64,000 nucleotides of DNA from Anaeramoeba flamelloides (taxonomy: Eukaryota; Metamonada; Anaeramoebidae), in the NCBI GenBank assembly GCA_027625915.1, contig JANTQA010000032.1, positions 9,238,001 through 9,302,000 on the forward strand. Direction: 5' to 3'. Made by a program: the position numbers and the translations under genes. Below, in pieces: positions 1 to 10,440 of this stretch; within the stretch, counting starts at the first letter, position 1; each line of letters opens with the position of its first letter. The notes below the pieces were generated by a model that did no database searches, had not been told where the DNA came from, and saw only the letters and a program-made list of their open reading frames with translations.

Positions 1-59
1 AAGTTAATAACTTCTTCTTGAGGGTCAAGTTCATTACGGGTTAAAAATAATTTTTTTTG

Positions 60-935
60 ATATCGAGAAAAAATTTTTTGCAATTTTTCTGAGTGTATCT
101 AATACCAAGTAAAAACAAATCAAATATGATGAAGTACACTAGTTTAAATATGAATGTTGTAAAAAATAGAGTTTTTACAATTTTAGAGATAAATAAAGAG
201 CAACATGCATTTATCCAAATTTTGGTAAGAATAAATTTAATATCTGATTATCTTAATAGACTAAGAATAATTTTAATCAAAAAATCGTTTGGAAAACAAC
301 AATCTTTCAATTTTTTAAAAAAATCATTTTTCAAACAAAGTGGTGGGTATTTACCAAACGATTTTATATTGAAAAACCATTCAAACTCAAAAATCAAAAT
401 GGATCTTTCGTTTACTATAACCGAAATTTGGATAAATGCATGGTGCTCTTTATTTATCTCTAAAATTGTAAAAACTTTATTTTTTACAACATTCCATATT
501 TACACTAGTGTGCTATCGATCTCCAAAAATCAACAATGAAAAACTATAACATTTTTAGAAAAAAGTGACAAAGAGAGAGACACAATTTCCAATTTGAATA
601 ATTAGAATATATAATTTTGAAAGCAAATGTGTTAATTTTGAAGTGCCATTCTTTGGAGCTTTTTGAGATCTCGAAGATTTTTTTTGAATTTTTTTTTTGA
701 TTTCTTAAATGAGTTATATTTTTCGGAAAAGAATTAACGTAAGCACTTACTTTCACAAATCTAGATCGTTACAAAACAATCAAAGATTGGATTAAATTGG
801 TTGTGTACCTAAAAGATTAGAATTTGGTTTAAATTAAAGAAATTTAACCTTTTGAAAATATAAAATAAGAAACAAGTAATTTTTTTTAAAAATTTGATTT
901 TTTTGAAATTAGGAATTCAAAGAAACTGTTTTTTT
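60..935. repeat. Dispersed repeat R, left copy
   Basis: This stretch resembles the last 400 bases of the window (about 63590-64000). Shared phrases include the part around 'ttttagaaaaaagt', the segment ending 'tttttgagatctcga' and 'tggttgtgtac'. The left copy carries a 377-bp foldback element (136-512) that is absent from the right copy. No coding signal is visible; the reading frame over 93-539 is simply the foldback element read through. Confidence 0.6.
136..512. mobile_element. Foldback element D, copy 1 (long-TIR MITE)
   Basis: The first and last roughly 90 bases are inverted repeats of each other. The left arm begins ACTAGTTTAAATATG and runs through a segment ending in 'catttatccaaatttt'; the right arm mirrors it and ends CATATTTACACTAGTGT. 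A second copy lies at 15749-16130. No transposase is present, so this is a non-autonomous DNA element of unknown superfamily. The repeat copy at the right end of the window supplies an approximate empty site. Confidence 0.75.
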
Positions 936-1896
936 TTAATTGAATTTTTTGAGAATTTCATCCTATGAATTTCTTATTTTTGCTATTCGAAATTTTTTAA
1001 AATTTGGAAAACGTCTCCAATTTTTTTTTGAATTTTTGTTATTGAAATCTTTTTATTTTTTTTTTTTTTTCAATTTGAATTTTTGTAATTGAGAGAGTAC
1101 TTTAATTGAATTTTTTTGTAAATTGAATTTTATCTCAATAGGGATCCTAAGAAAGTTTTTTTTTTGTAAAAAGAATTTTTCAATCAAAAAAAGAAAAAAT
1201 TTCACAATACCCTTTTTGGTTTCAAGTCACTCCTTGGGTATGGGGCAAATCCTAGGTGAATGACTAGACCCTTAAAACATTTTTTTTTTTTTTTTCTTCT
1301 TTGTATATTTTTTGACCTTGGCTTGTTTAATAATGTTTGCAACCCAAAAACAAAAAAAATTTGATTAAATTTTGCAAAAAATATTTCATCATAATTTGTT
1401 GAAATAAAAAGAATCTTCACAAATCAATTAAAAACGAAAATTGTCTCATTAATTCGAATCTCCATTCACGAACTTTTGAGATCAATTTGAATTTTTTTAA
1501 AACGGAAATTAACCATTCAAATGAAAAATTGATGATTTGTAAAGAAAATACTAATAAATTCACAAAAATATTTTGAACATTTTTGTGCACTTTACTGTTT
1601 TTGAAAATGTTTTAATGAGCTTGAAGAAAGAATTTTATTGGTTTCAATTCAAAGAAAATTTGTAAATTAGTTGACAACAAGACCGATGTTTGAAAAAAAA
1701 AAATTTGTTTTGAAAGTTGGTTGACAAGATAAATAAAAAATTGAAATTGAACCAAAAGTTTTTGATCTTTTTTTTGAAAGAAAATAACAGCAGGCATTTC
1801 TTATTTTTTACTGCACAAAATATGAATCGAGTATAATTAAAAAAAATGTTTCAAAAATTGAGTTATTTTTTAAAGCCCCTTATTTGTTTTCGTCCC

Positions 1897-2922
1897 TCAG
1901 CACCACTCTAATGAAAAATTTTCAAAAAAAAAAAAAAAAAAAATTTGAATTAAAAGAATAAAAAGTATTGAAAATACAAACATTTCGAGCCCGATCATGC
2001 TGTAAAATTCTTGTTCGTCAGATCCATCTTTAATTGGGTTTTCGCCATTTTTTTCTTTTTCCCATAAAATTGAATTAAAAATAATTTGGCCAATTACTAT
2101 TAGGATTGAAATTATAAGCGTACATATCAATATAAAAAAATTCAATCTTTGGTATTTCTTCACACCACGTGTGTAAATATGGCTTGGGGTGATCATGATA
2201 ATAAAATAAATAATAATGTACGGGATTGTAATTAGATTGTAATGTGTGAAAAAGCATAAAAATAAAAAGACAGGATAAAACAATAAGAGTGCAGATAACA
2301 GGCTGTTAAGATCTGGGTCTAAATTCTTTTTTTTTTCTTCTAATTTTCTTTTTACCCATTTTTTAAAGATTTTCCAAAGGCTGTGGTTGTTTTTCTTTTT
2401 CTTTGGATCTTCCTGAATTAGGCTCATAATGTCTATTTCCTTCCATTTATTGCTTTTTTCTTCATTTTTGTCCTCCTCACTTTTGCTTTTGTCTGTTTTT
2501 TTGTTTGTTTCTTTTTCATTTTCATCTTCTTCTTCATTTTCATCTTCATTTTCATCTTCATTTTCATCTTCATCTTCATCTTCGTCTTCATCTTTCATGC
2601 TTTCTTTCTCTTCTAAATTTTCAATTTCTGTTTTTTTTTTTTTTTTTTTGCTTGTTTCGTTTTGTTTGTCTTCACCTTCATTTTTCTTTTTGTTTTTCTT
2701 TTTGGTTTTTCTTTTTGTTTTTTGTTTTTCTTGTTCCTCGTTTTCTTTAATTTTTCGATCGCTTTCACCACCAGTGTCGCTGGTTTCTTCAAGCTTATTT
2801 TTTTCGGATGTATTTGTTTCACTTCCAGAACTACTGCTTGAAGTTTTTTTGTTTGAACGATTAGCTAAATCTTGGAGTGGAATGTTGTCTTCGTCTGTGC
2901 CAGAAGAAACAGAACTCGTCAT
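1897..2922 (-). CDS. Multipass membrane protein with charged low-complexity N-terminal half
   Basis: This is a 341-residue frame starting MTSSVSSGTDED. Residues 1-200 are hydrophilic: a Ser-rich patch (27-35), Lys-rich stretches (69-80, 92-98, 174-178) and an Asp/Glu/Asn run (111-136). Four hydrophobic segments follow, near 207-226, 228-247, 260-283 and 311-333, so the N-terminal half is probably cytosolic. The last segment ends in a Phe run coded by a poly-T tract (1924-1942 on the plus strand). That tract may be intron, with the true coding sequence leaving at a GT after 'MIGLEM' and continuing leftward past an AG near 1911; the C-terminus given is therefore uncertain. The order of hydrophobic segments faintly recalls the N-terminus of Piezo channels, but I would not name it. 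No upstream gene shares its promoter. Confidence 0.6.
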   Translation of the reverse strand: MTSSVSSGTDEDNIPLQDLANRSNKKTSSSSSGSETNTSEKNKLEETSDTGGESDRKIKENEEQEKQKTKRKTKKKNKKKNEGEDKQNETSKKKKKKTEIENLEEKESMKDEDEDEDEDENEDENEDENEEEDENEKETNKKTDKSKSEEDKNEEKSNKWKEIDIMSLIQEDPKKKKNNHSLWKIFKKWVKRKLEEKKKNLDPDLNSLLSALLLFYPVFLFLCFFTHYNLITIPYIIIYFIIMITPSHIYTRGVKKYQRLNFFILICTLIISILIVIGQIIFNSILWEKEKNGENPIKDGSDEQEFYSMIGLEMFVFSILFILLIQIFFFFFFENFSLEWC

Positions 2923-3819
2923 TAAAAATTCTGTAAGATCTGTTTTTTATCAACAAACCAAATTAAAAAAAATGAAAAAGTTTTTTGTTTTATTTTGCAA
3001 GAGATAAAAGAAAGGAAAATTTGAATGAAATTTGTTTCACAAGGTACTCTCGTTGTGTTTTTCAGTCGAGAAATCACCTTTATTCATTTTTTTCATAAAT
3101 CAATTTTTTTTTTTAGGTTGTGGAAATATTCCATGTGTGCTTTTTTAAATCTTAAAAAAGTCATTCTGTTTTTTTCTCTTAAATTTGTTTCTTCTATGAG
3201 GAAGAATGGATTTTTCAAACTTTCTTTTGGTGAGTATTCTGAACTCTTTTGTAGAGTCTCCTCTTGAGGTTTATTGGCAATGAGGTTGTAGGATTTACAA
3301 ATTATTTGCCAAACATATTTCTTTTTAAGGAAGGGAAGATAAATTTTAGATTAAATAGGAATATTTGGTTTGTTTTTTTTATCCTTACCAGTCTAGAATA
3401 GTAAAAAATAAATGTGTTTTGAATTGAAAGCTCTTGTTTCTGTTGAAACACTTTTCATTTTTTTATCTTGTTGTTTCAATACAATTTTTAATTCAGTATC
3501 GAATTGTTAACCTAAATTCATTTACTTTTACAAAAACTTTTTATATAAGGATCAAATTATTAGAAATTTTTAAAAGTTTTAATCTTTTTTCGCAAATTTG
3601 TTGTTGGTTTTCAGAAGGAAGATTAAATTTTCTTAAAAAAATAATTCATTTTTTTTGTGAAAAATTCTCCAATTTGATCCTGCCTTTATAAAATTTCAAT
3701 TTTAATAATAGAAGTTTTAAAAATTAATACCATGTTTTTGTTGATGGTTTATTGTTTGTTTATTTGATAATTCAATGTTTAACTTTCTTTTTGTAAAAAG
3801 AAATATGTTTTTTAATTTG

Positions 3820-4285
3820 CCTGGTGGTTTTAATCAAGGTACCTTAAGTGCTTCGGTCCCACCCTTGAGGGGGTTGAGTAATTGTGTTATTTTACTTTTA
3901 CTTCTCACAAAAAAATTTCTTGTTAAGAAATTGGACAAAAAAAAAAAAAAAACATTTTTGGTCATCTTTACCTTTTCAATCTAACTTTTTTTCTTTGTTT
4001 TTCAATAAAAAGGTAATAAAAATAACAGAGAACATAATTTCAAAATCATATCTTTTGGGGATTTTCGAGTACATTTCAAATTTGAGAACATTTCAAACTT
4101 AAAAAAAAAAATGTAAAAAATATGTAGAACAACTCTAGAAAATAGTGTGAGTTCAGAAAGTGGAAATGGAAATTCTAAAAAATTAAAATCAAAATTTATC
4201 ATGATCTAACAAGGTAAAAATGGTGAAAATCTCACATTTTTTCTTAAAAGAATTTCTCAGTTTGGAGAAATATTACTGATAAATG
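3820..4285. repeat. Dispersed repeat G, copy 1
   Basis: It matches 12225-12675 in the same orientation. The conserved core is CCTTGAGGGGGTTGAG followed by 'taattgtgttatt'. Further on both copies share 'cttttggggattttc', 'catttcaaatttgagaaca' and 'tagaaaatagtgtgagtt'. No terminal inverted repeat was noticed. Function unknown. Confidence 0.65.
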
Positions 4286-4596
4286 AATGAAAATATTATA
4301 ATTTTTTTTTTCTTCAGATTCCAATATTAAAATTTAAGGTTCGACATGTAACACCCCCCTTAAAAAATCATAATTTTTATTTTTTTAAATATCCATATTT
4401 AAACAAAAAACAACTCTAAAAAACTCTTATTTATCTCTTGGTAGCCTATAACCGAACTCTTTTAAAGGTATTAATTGTTTAAAAAATGAAGATACCCAGT
4501 TTTAAAATATATTGTTTGAAGAATTTAATGTCCTCTGTCAACATCTTATATAAAATTTTAAAACCAATTATCTTCAAGTTTTTTAAAAAGGTGTTA

Positions 4597-4794
4597 CAGT
4601 CAGTTTCACTTTTAAGGCATAAACTTCCAACGAAATTTAAGGCACACAATAAAAATCTCAAATTAAGGCACAAAATTCAAATTCTAGTAAAATAAATTGT
4701 AAAATAAAAAATTACAAATTTTGTGCCTTAATATGAGATTTTATTGTGCCTTAAATTTCGTTGAAAGTTTGTGCCTTAAAAGTGGAACTGACTG
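4597..4794. mobile_element. MITE A, copy 1 (TA-flanked foldback)
   Basis: This near-perfect hairpin of 198 bp begins CAGTCAGTTTCACTTTTAAG and ends with the complement, GTGGAACTGACTG. It is flanked by TA on each side (4595-4596 and 4795-4796), the target duplication typical of Tc1/mariner-type elements. The arms meet near 4695. No transposase is present. Copies at 6320, 7203, 57528 and 58203 define the family. Confidence 0.85.
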
Positions 4795-5657
4795 TATACC
4801 CAATCTCTGAAACAATAACAACTCTACTTATTCACTCATATAAAAAAAAATAAAAAAAATAAAAAAGATTTGAATTATTATCATACTCGAAATAATATTA
4901 CCAACATCTGAATTATTAAAAAAATACACAAAAAACAATAAAAATAAAGAATAATAACATGATAATATTAATTTCAATAATAATGATAATAATTAAAATC
5001 AAAAAAAAAACCAAAAAAAATATATTTATCAATATTTTACTTAATTAAAATTCAAGTAATAAAGTAAAATTAAAAAGAAAATAACAAGAATATATAAAAA
5101 AAAGAAGAAAAAAAAATTTTTTTTTATTATTTTGAATAAGATTAGAAAATAGGTCATGGAATGACCCACCTTTAATCTTATTTAAACCCATGGTAGATAT
5201 ACCATTTAATATTTGTTACCAATCAAACAAATATAGAGGGTTGTTATATTTTCATTTCTGTACTGTTTTGTATAAAACATAGATGAAAATAATTAAATTA
5301 TTATTTTTTGAATTTCTTCAAAAAATAATTGGAATCACCCACTTATTAATATAAGCGCCCAAAAGATTGGTATAACAATTATATTTATATAATAATTGTA
5401 AAGATTCCCCCACAAATTTTGTTAAAAAAAATTTTTTTTATCATTTTTTTATATTTTTTTTTGTCTAAATAATTTAAATTAATTCTAATAACATCACTAA
5501 ATTAGATTTTGTTTTTAAATAGAATAAAAATAAAAATCATTTTCTTTTTAAATTTACTCTAATTAAATTTAAAATAATAATCTAATAATATTAAGACAAT
5601 CAATTTTAATTATTTATTTAGTATTTTTATTTTATTTTCTATTTGTATTCAAATCTA

Positions 5658-5788
5658 AATCTATCTCTATCTCTATCTCTATCTCTATCTCTATCTTTAT
5701 ATATCTATTTTAATTTTTATCTATTTATATTTCTAAATCTAAATCTAAATCTTGATTTTAATTTTATTATTGATATATCTATCCATCC

Positions 5789-5826
<38 letters not shown>

Positions 5827-5828
5827 TT
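5658..5828. repeat. Two short tandem repeats, (TCTATC)n and (CTAT)n
   Basis: Bases 5658-5696 are a TCTATC-type array and 5777-5828 are a CTAT array, separated by 'aaatctaaatct'-type sequence. They produce a low-complexity open frame (5643-5909) that is not a gene. Confidence 0.9.
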
Positions 5829-6049
5829 AAACAAAAATTCAAAATTTTCATCACAGTTAACAAATTCAACACAATCACAATAATAAAATTTCAATCAAAT
5901 TGGAAATAATTTTGATCTTTTAAACATTTTTATCATTATTTCATCTATTTTTGTTTTTTTTTTGTTTTCATTTCATTTTTTTTTTCAATTACCCGACTTT
6001 GTTTTCTATCTAAATTTTTTAAAAGATTTTTATTATTTGGAAATTGGGT

Positions 6050-6165
6050 TCGTCAATTAGAAGAACCCAAATAAAATTAGTTGTTGATATCTAACCTTTT
6101 GATCTATCAATATTGAAATAGAATTTCAACAAATTTATCATTATGTTTTTATTTGTTTTTCTCTC
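6050..6165 (-). repeat. Repeat F fragment (reverse orientation)
   Basis: Read on the minus strand this reproduces the F core ('gataaatttgttgaaattct' ... 'agatcaaaaggtta' ... 'aactaattttatttg'). It is followed at about 6160-6180 by the 'gagagag' motif of the other F copies. See the F copies at 9725, 27735, 29008 and 42673. Confidence 0.6.
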
Positions 6166-6319
6166 TCCAAGATTTTTAACATACCCTGATTTATTAGTTA
6201 TTAATAAATATTTATTTTTTGATTTGTGATTATTGTAATTTATTTACAATTGTTTTCATTTTTATTATAAAATAGTTCTAATTTTTTTTCTTGAATTGAT
6301 TAAATAAGATTTTTTTTTA

Positions 6320-6513
6320 CAGTCAGTTTCACTTTTAAGGCACAAACTTTCAACGAAATTTAAGGCACAAAAAAAAATCTCAAATTAAGGAACAAAATTT
6401 GTAAATTATTTTTCTCGAATATGTGGAAAATTCCAAATGTTGTGCCTTATTTTGAGATTTTTTTTTGTACTTTACATTTAGTTGAAGTTTGTGCGTAAAA
6501 GTGTAACTGACTG
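6320..6513. mobile_element. MITE A, copy 2
   Basis: The left end is CAGTCAGTTTCACTTTTAAG preceded by TA (6318-6319). The right end is GTGTAACTGACTG followed by 'ca', so the right target site has mutated. The arms are more diverged from each other than in copy 1, suggesting an older insertion. Confidence 0.8.
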
Positions 6514-7202
6514 CAAAAAAAAAAAAATCGTTACCAACAGTTTGATGATTGTTATGTTCTTTTTTTTTAATTCATTTTTTTGTTAATTTCCAAAATCAGT
6601 TTGAGTATTGTTTTTACTGGGTTTTGAAATTCGAATCGGATTAAAATTTCACAAATTTCACTTTGAAATTTTCGAATTATTTTTTCAAAAGACTTTAAAA
6701 TTGTTGGGGCTTCACACACCAGTTGAGTCTACTAACCCCAAACAAAAAACATAATAAATATTACTCTTGTTAGTCTTTGAAACCACCTATAGAGATAAAA
6801 TTCTAATAATTTCTGATTCTTTCTCTTGTTTAAATTTACTCACAACTTGCCACAATTTTGATTTTAAAATTATTCTATAATACAGACACCAAAATATATT
6901 TAAATTGACTAATTTCAAATTTATTAGTATATGATCTCTGAATGAATTTCCCATTTTAATAGTATCTAATCGATTTTAATTAATGCATTTTCAAGTTTAG
7001 ATCATTATAGATCCAATAGTTTTGAAGTTATTACCTATTTTGGTTATTTTATCTATAAAAAAATTTTTTTTTTGGAAATTTAAAAATTTTCATTTGTTAA
7101 AAAGGACCATTTTTACAAAAATATAATTTAATTGGCATTTTGAAGAACATCTTGTGGAGGTAATTTTTGTTCAAAAATACAATTTTGGAGAAAAAATTAA
7201 CA

Positions 7203-7320
7203 GAATCCAAATTCTAGGTTATTAAATGTAAAAAAAAAATTCCAAAAAATGTGCTTTAATTTGAGATTTTTTTTGTGCGTTAAATCTTGAAAATTTGTGC
7301 CTAAAATTTGGAACTGACTG
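7203..7320. mobile_element. MITE A, truncated copy 3
   Basis: Only the right arm and part of the centre are recognisable, ending GGAACTGACTG followed by TA at 7321-7322. The left terminal arm is missing. Confidence 0.7.
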
Positions 7321-7669
7321 TAAATATATTATAAGCTTTCTCAATATATTTTAAAATTATTAAATAGGATTCTACCCTTTTCTTTAACATTTGATATCGA
7401 TAACAATCACAGGAATCATAGAAAAAAAAACAAAATTGAATATATTCAAAACGACTAAACATACCTAATAAGGGCCACAACTCGTGATAAATTAATTTAA
7501 TTTTCAATTTGAAGATAAATCCTGAAAAATAATTTTATCAAAAAAAAAAAGTCTTCATATATCTAAACTGATATATTCATATTTTTTTTTAATTCATTTA
7601 GAAAAATTTTTCATATTTTTTTTAGATCTTCTTTTTCTAAAAATCCAAAAATCAAAAATAAATAAACTA

Positions 7670-8260
7670 TTTTTCATAAATTTTGACTCACTTTATAATG
7701 TTAATGGGAGTTGTTGTGGGGTTTTATTCCAGTATTCTTAACAAAAAATATTTTCAAATTTTTGGATCAGAATCATTTTTTCTAATTTTTTAAATTTTAG
7801 TTTTGCTTTTTCGAATTTTTGTTTTTCTTTTTCTTTTTCTTTTTTTTTCTTTTTCTTTTCTTTTATTTTTCTTTTTCTTTTTTTTTTCTTTTAAAGGATC
7901 CTATTGAAAAAAAAAGAGATCTTCGAAAAGAAAAATAATCACTAAGAAAATTTCGACTATGTAATTTCTTTGAAAATGGATTTAATTATTCATAAAAAAT
8001 ATTGTTGTTCAACTTTTTTTTAGTGAAAGTTCAGTAATAAAAAATCTGTAATGCTCATTTCAAAAAAGGTGACTCACTTTTTTTTAGTTTTTGATTTTAT
8101 TTTTTTTAATTTTTAATATATCAGACTTTTATAGATTTAGAATAACTTAAAAGTGAATTACAAATCATATTTAGTTATTAATTGTTCTTGAATACTAAAG
8201 GATATATTTTTTTTAATTTATTATTTCAGGTGAGTCACAATTTTTGAAAAAAAGTTTACT
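7670..8260 (+). repeat. Composite repeat C, copy 1
   Basis: It begins near 'ttttgactcactttataatg' and ends 'tttcaggtgagtcacaattt', so its two ends carry inverted GACTCAC/GTGAGTC motifs. A third such motif lies inside (about 8070), implying an inner unit of roughly 170 bp (8070-8245). A pyrimidine tract of TTTTTC repeats occupies 7815-7890. Copies: 14240-14885 (same orientation) and 32960-33490 (inverted). No protein is coded. Confidence 0.7.
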
Positions 8261-9724
8261 ATTTTAAAGTTTTTCCAAAGTTTGAACTTAATTTTTTGTA
8301 ATTTTTCTTTTGAATTTTCAGATATGTTTTAGCAACAAAAATAATTTTAATTCATAACCTCTTTTTCAAATAAAAGGACACAAAACATTTCAAGAATTAT
8401 TCATAATTGAATCAAATTAATTCTAGTATCATTCTACAATCTAATAAACACTTTTAAACATAAAAAAACACTCAACTGATTCTTTAAAACTCATTAAAAC
8501 AAAAAAATAAAAATTGAAATTCAATATTTATTAAAATTGGTTCCCTTCTATATGAAATGTAGAAATCTCGTTTTGTAAATTGTAAAGAAAAAAATTATAA
8601 AATCAATAAAAACCTTTGAACACAGAGAATTGGGAAAAATTTCTCAATATTTTATTGATAATTCTTTACACAGCAAGCATTTGTTCTTTAAAGTCTAATT
8701 TCACAGAAAAAGCCGCAATACATCTGGTATTTTGTTGGAATTATGTTTTTACTGTATTTCTCTTTTCTTTGTTCCATACAGCAATCCAATAATGTCCTTT
8801 CTTAATTCCTATACCCATTTCATTCAAAATCCAACTTTAACTGTTTCCATTTATACACTGATAGATTATTTCCAAATTGGTTTCTTCTTATCTTTCTTTT
8901 TCATTTTTCAACTGTTCAATATCGATAAATAAAAAAAAAATGAAAATCCTAAAATGAAAAAATAAAATGAAAATCACCAATAAGCAATTATTTTATTAAC
9001 AATCAAAGACGAGGGTATTGATGATTTGAGGAGTGTGCCTGTTTATTTGAAAAAGAGTTTATTTTTAATTGAAAATTTTTGTCAAATTTTCCCAAATATA
9101 AAAAGAAAATTTAAAAAATAATAAAATAATGGGAATTGATCTAAAAAACCAAACTCTAATTTTATAAATGTAAAAAAATTAGAAATTGTTATAATTGGTT
9201 TTTTCTAATAACCATATCAATTTATTAAAGAAATAATTTCAAAAAATTAAATTTTAAACATATACTATATTTTGTAAAATATTATCATTTAGGGATTTGT
9301 GATTTTTTGGATTACAAAAATCACCATACGGCCAAATTCAGTCTATTTAAATAATTCTCCTAATTACAAACGTTAATGATAATTGATCATTTTTAGATTC
9401 ATCTGTATAATTCTAAATTTATTTTTAAATATTGACTACTATTTTCAATTCATCAAAAAAAAAAAATTATTTCTTGTATTTTGGAAAATCCTAAGTTACA
9501 TATTTTGCAGTAATAAACATCATTCCCAACATTTAGGTAGATGAAAAAACAAAAATTCATAAGAAAAATTCATCATTTATTGTGTTTTTCCAAACCTAAT
9601 GTTAAATTAAGCTTAAGATAACAGTGTATTAATGTTTCAATAAAGAATCATTTTTATCCAAATAAAAGAAGAAAAACAAGAAGAAATAATATATATATAT
9701 ATATATATATATAACAAAAATGAT

Positions 9725-9880
9725 CAAATGAACCAAACAAAAAAACGTATAGATAAATTTATTGAAATTTTGTTAACATTTATTGGTCCACCAAATGATA
9801 AAAGTGCATCAAATTATTATATTTTATTTATAGGTTTCACGTACACAGAATTAGATGTTTATCAACCATTGAAATTAAAC
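9725..9880 (+). repeat. Repeat F peptide segment
   Basis: A short frame opens MNQTKKRIDKFIEILLTFIG and continues to about residue 52 before running into repeat E. The same peptide pattern (K-K-x-I-x-K-F-x-E-I-L-L-x-I) occurs in the F copies at 27735, 29008 and 42673. It is probably a relic of a mobile-element protein or a recurrent exon; no family is recognised. Bases 9691-9714 just upstream are an AT dinucleotide run. Confidence 0.45.
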
Positions 9881-10440
9881 TCCATTTCACTCAAAGTGGC
9901 TAAACCAACAATTAAAAATTCACTTTATTTTAAAGAATCGACTAACCTAAGATAGTTTAGAAATAAGAGTAATAATAAATTTCTGAATAGAGTTGATAAT
10001 CATAAAAGAAATATCTTACAAACCATAAATTTCAATAAATAAAAATGTTAATAAAATGTATGTACAACTTTCATTGGAACGTCTTGTGGAAAAATTTTTC
10101 AATTTCTTTAGGAAATTAAAACTGTTGACTATAAGATTTTTTAATTTTAAATTACTGAATTTTTAAATCAATTAAAAAACCTTAATTTTCTTCATGTTAA
10201 TTTGGAGTTTTAATATTTTTTTTTTTGTATTTTTATTTAAAAAAAAAAAAATAGAAAAAAGAAACAAAGAAGAAAAAAGTAAAAATCAAAAAAAAAATTA
10301 GAAAATAAGAAAAAATGATCTAAAATAAAAATTGAAAAATTATTTTGAGAAGAATAATGAATTAAACTAATAGAATATGTTCTATTTCTTCAATAAGATT
10401 GGTACCCTTTGACTGAAAAAGAGTTTATTTCAATTTTCTT
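9870..10440 (+). repeat. Dispersed repeat E, copy 1
   Basis: It starts around 'aaactccatttcactcaaag' and ends 'actgaaaaagagtttatttc'. It matches 15495-16415, where foldback D interrupts it, and 52905-53475. It thus provides an uninterrupted reference for the insertion at 15.75 kb. Non-coding. Confidence 0.7.

Larger units (their letters stand above)
1..1896. other. Gene-free stretch, left end
   Basis: Apart from repeat R and foldback D, I see only AT-rich sequence with T and A runs. Bases 1612-1790 resemble 63097-63260 near the right end (shared 'gaagaaagaattttattg', then a diverged stretch ending in 'gaattgaac' or similar). No splice-bounded exon is recognisable. Confidence 0.6.

Noticed and set aside
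93-539. 148-codon frame at the left end
   Set aside because: It reads through a hairpin element whose arms are inverted repeats; no domain and no splice context.
2429-3007. Ser/Phe-rich plus-strand frames over 2429-3007
   Set aside because: They are the antisense of the Lys/Glu/Asp-rich minus-strand gene; the biased composition mirrors that gene's low complexity.
5643-5909. Ser/Leu/Tyr/Ile frame near 5.7 kb
   Set aside because: Generated by TCTATC and CTAT microsatellites.
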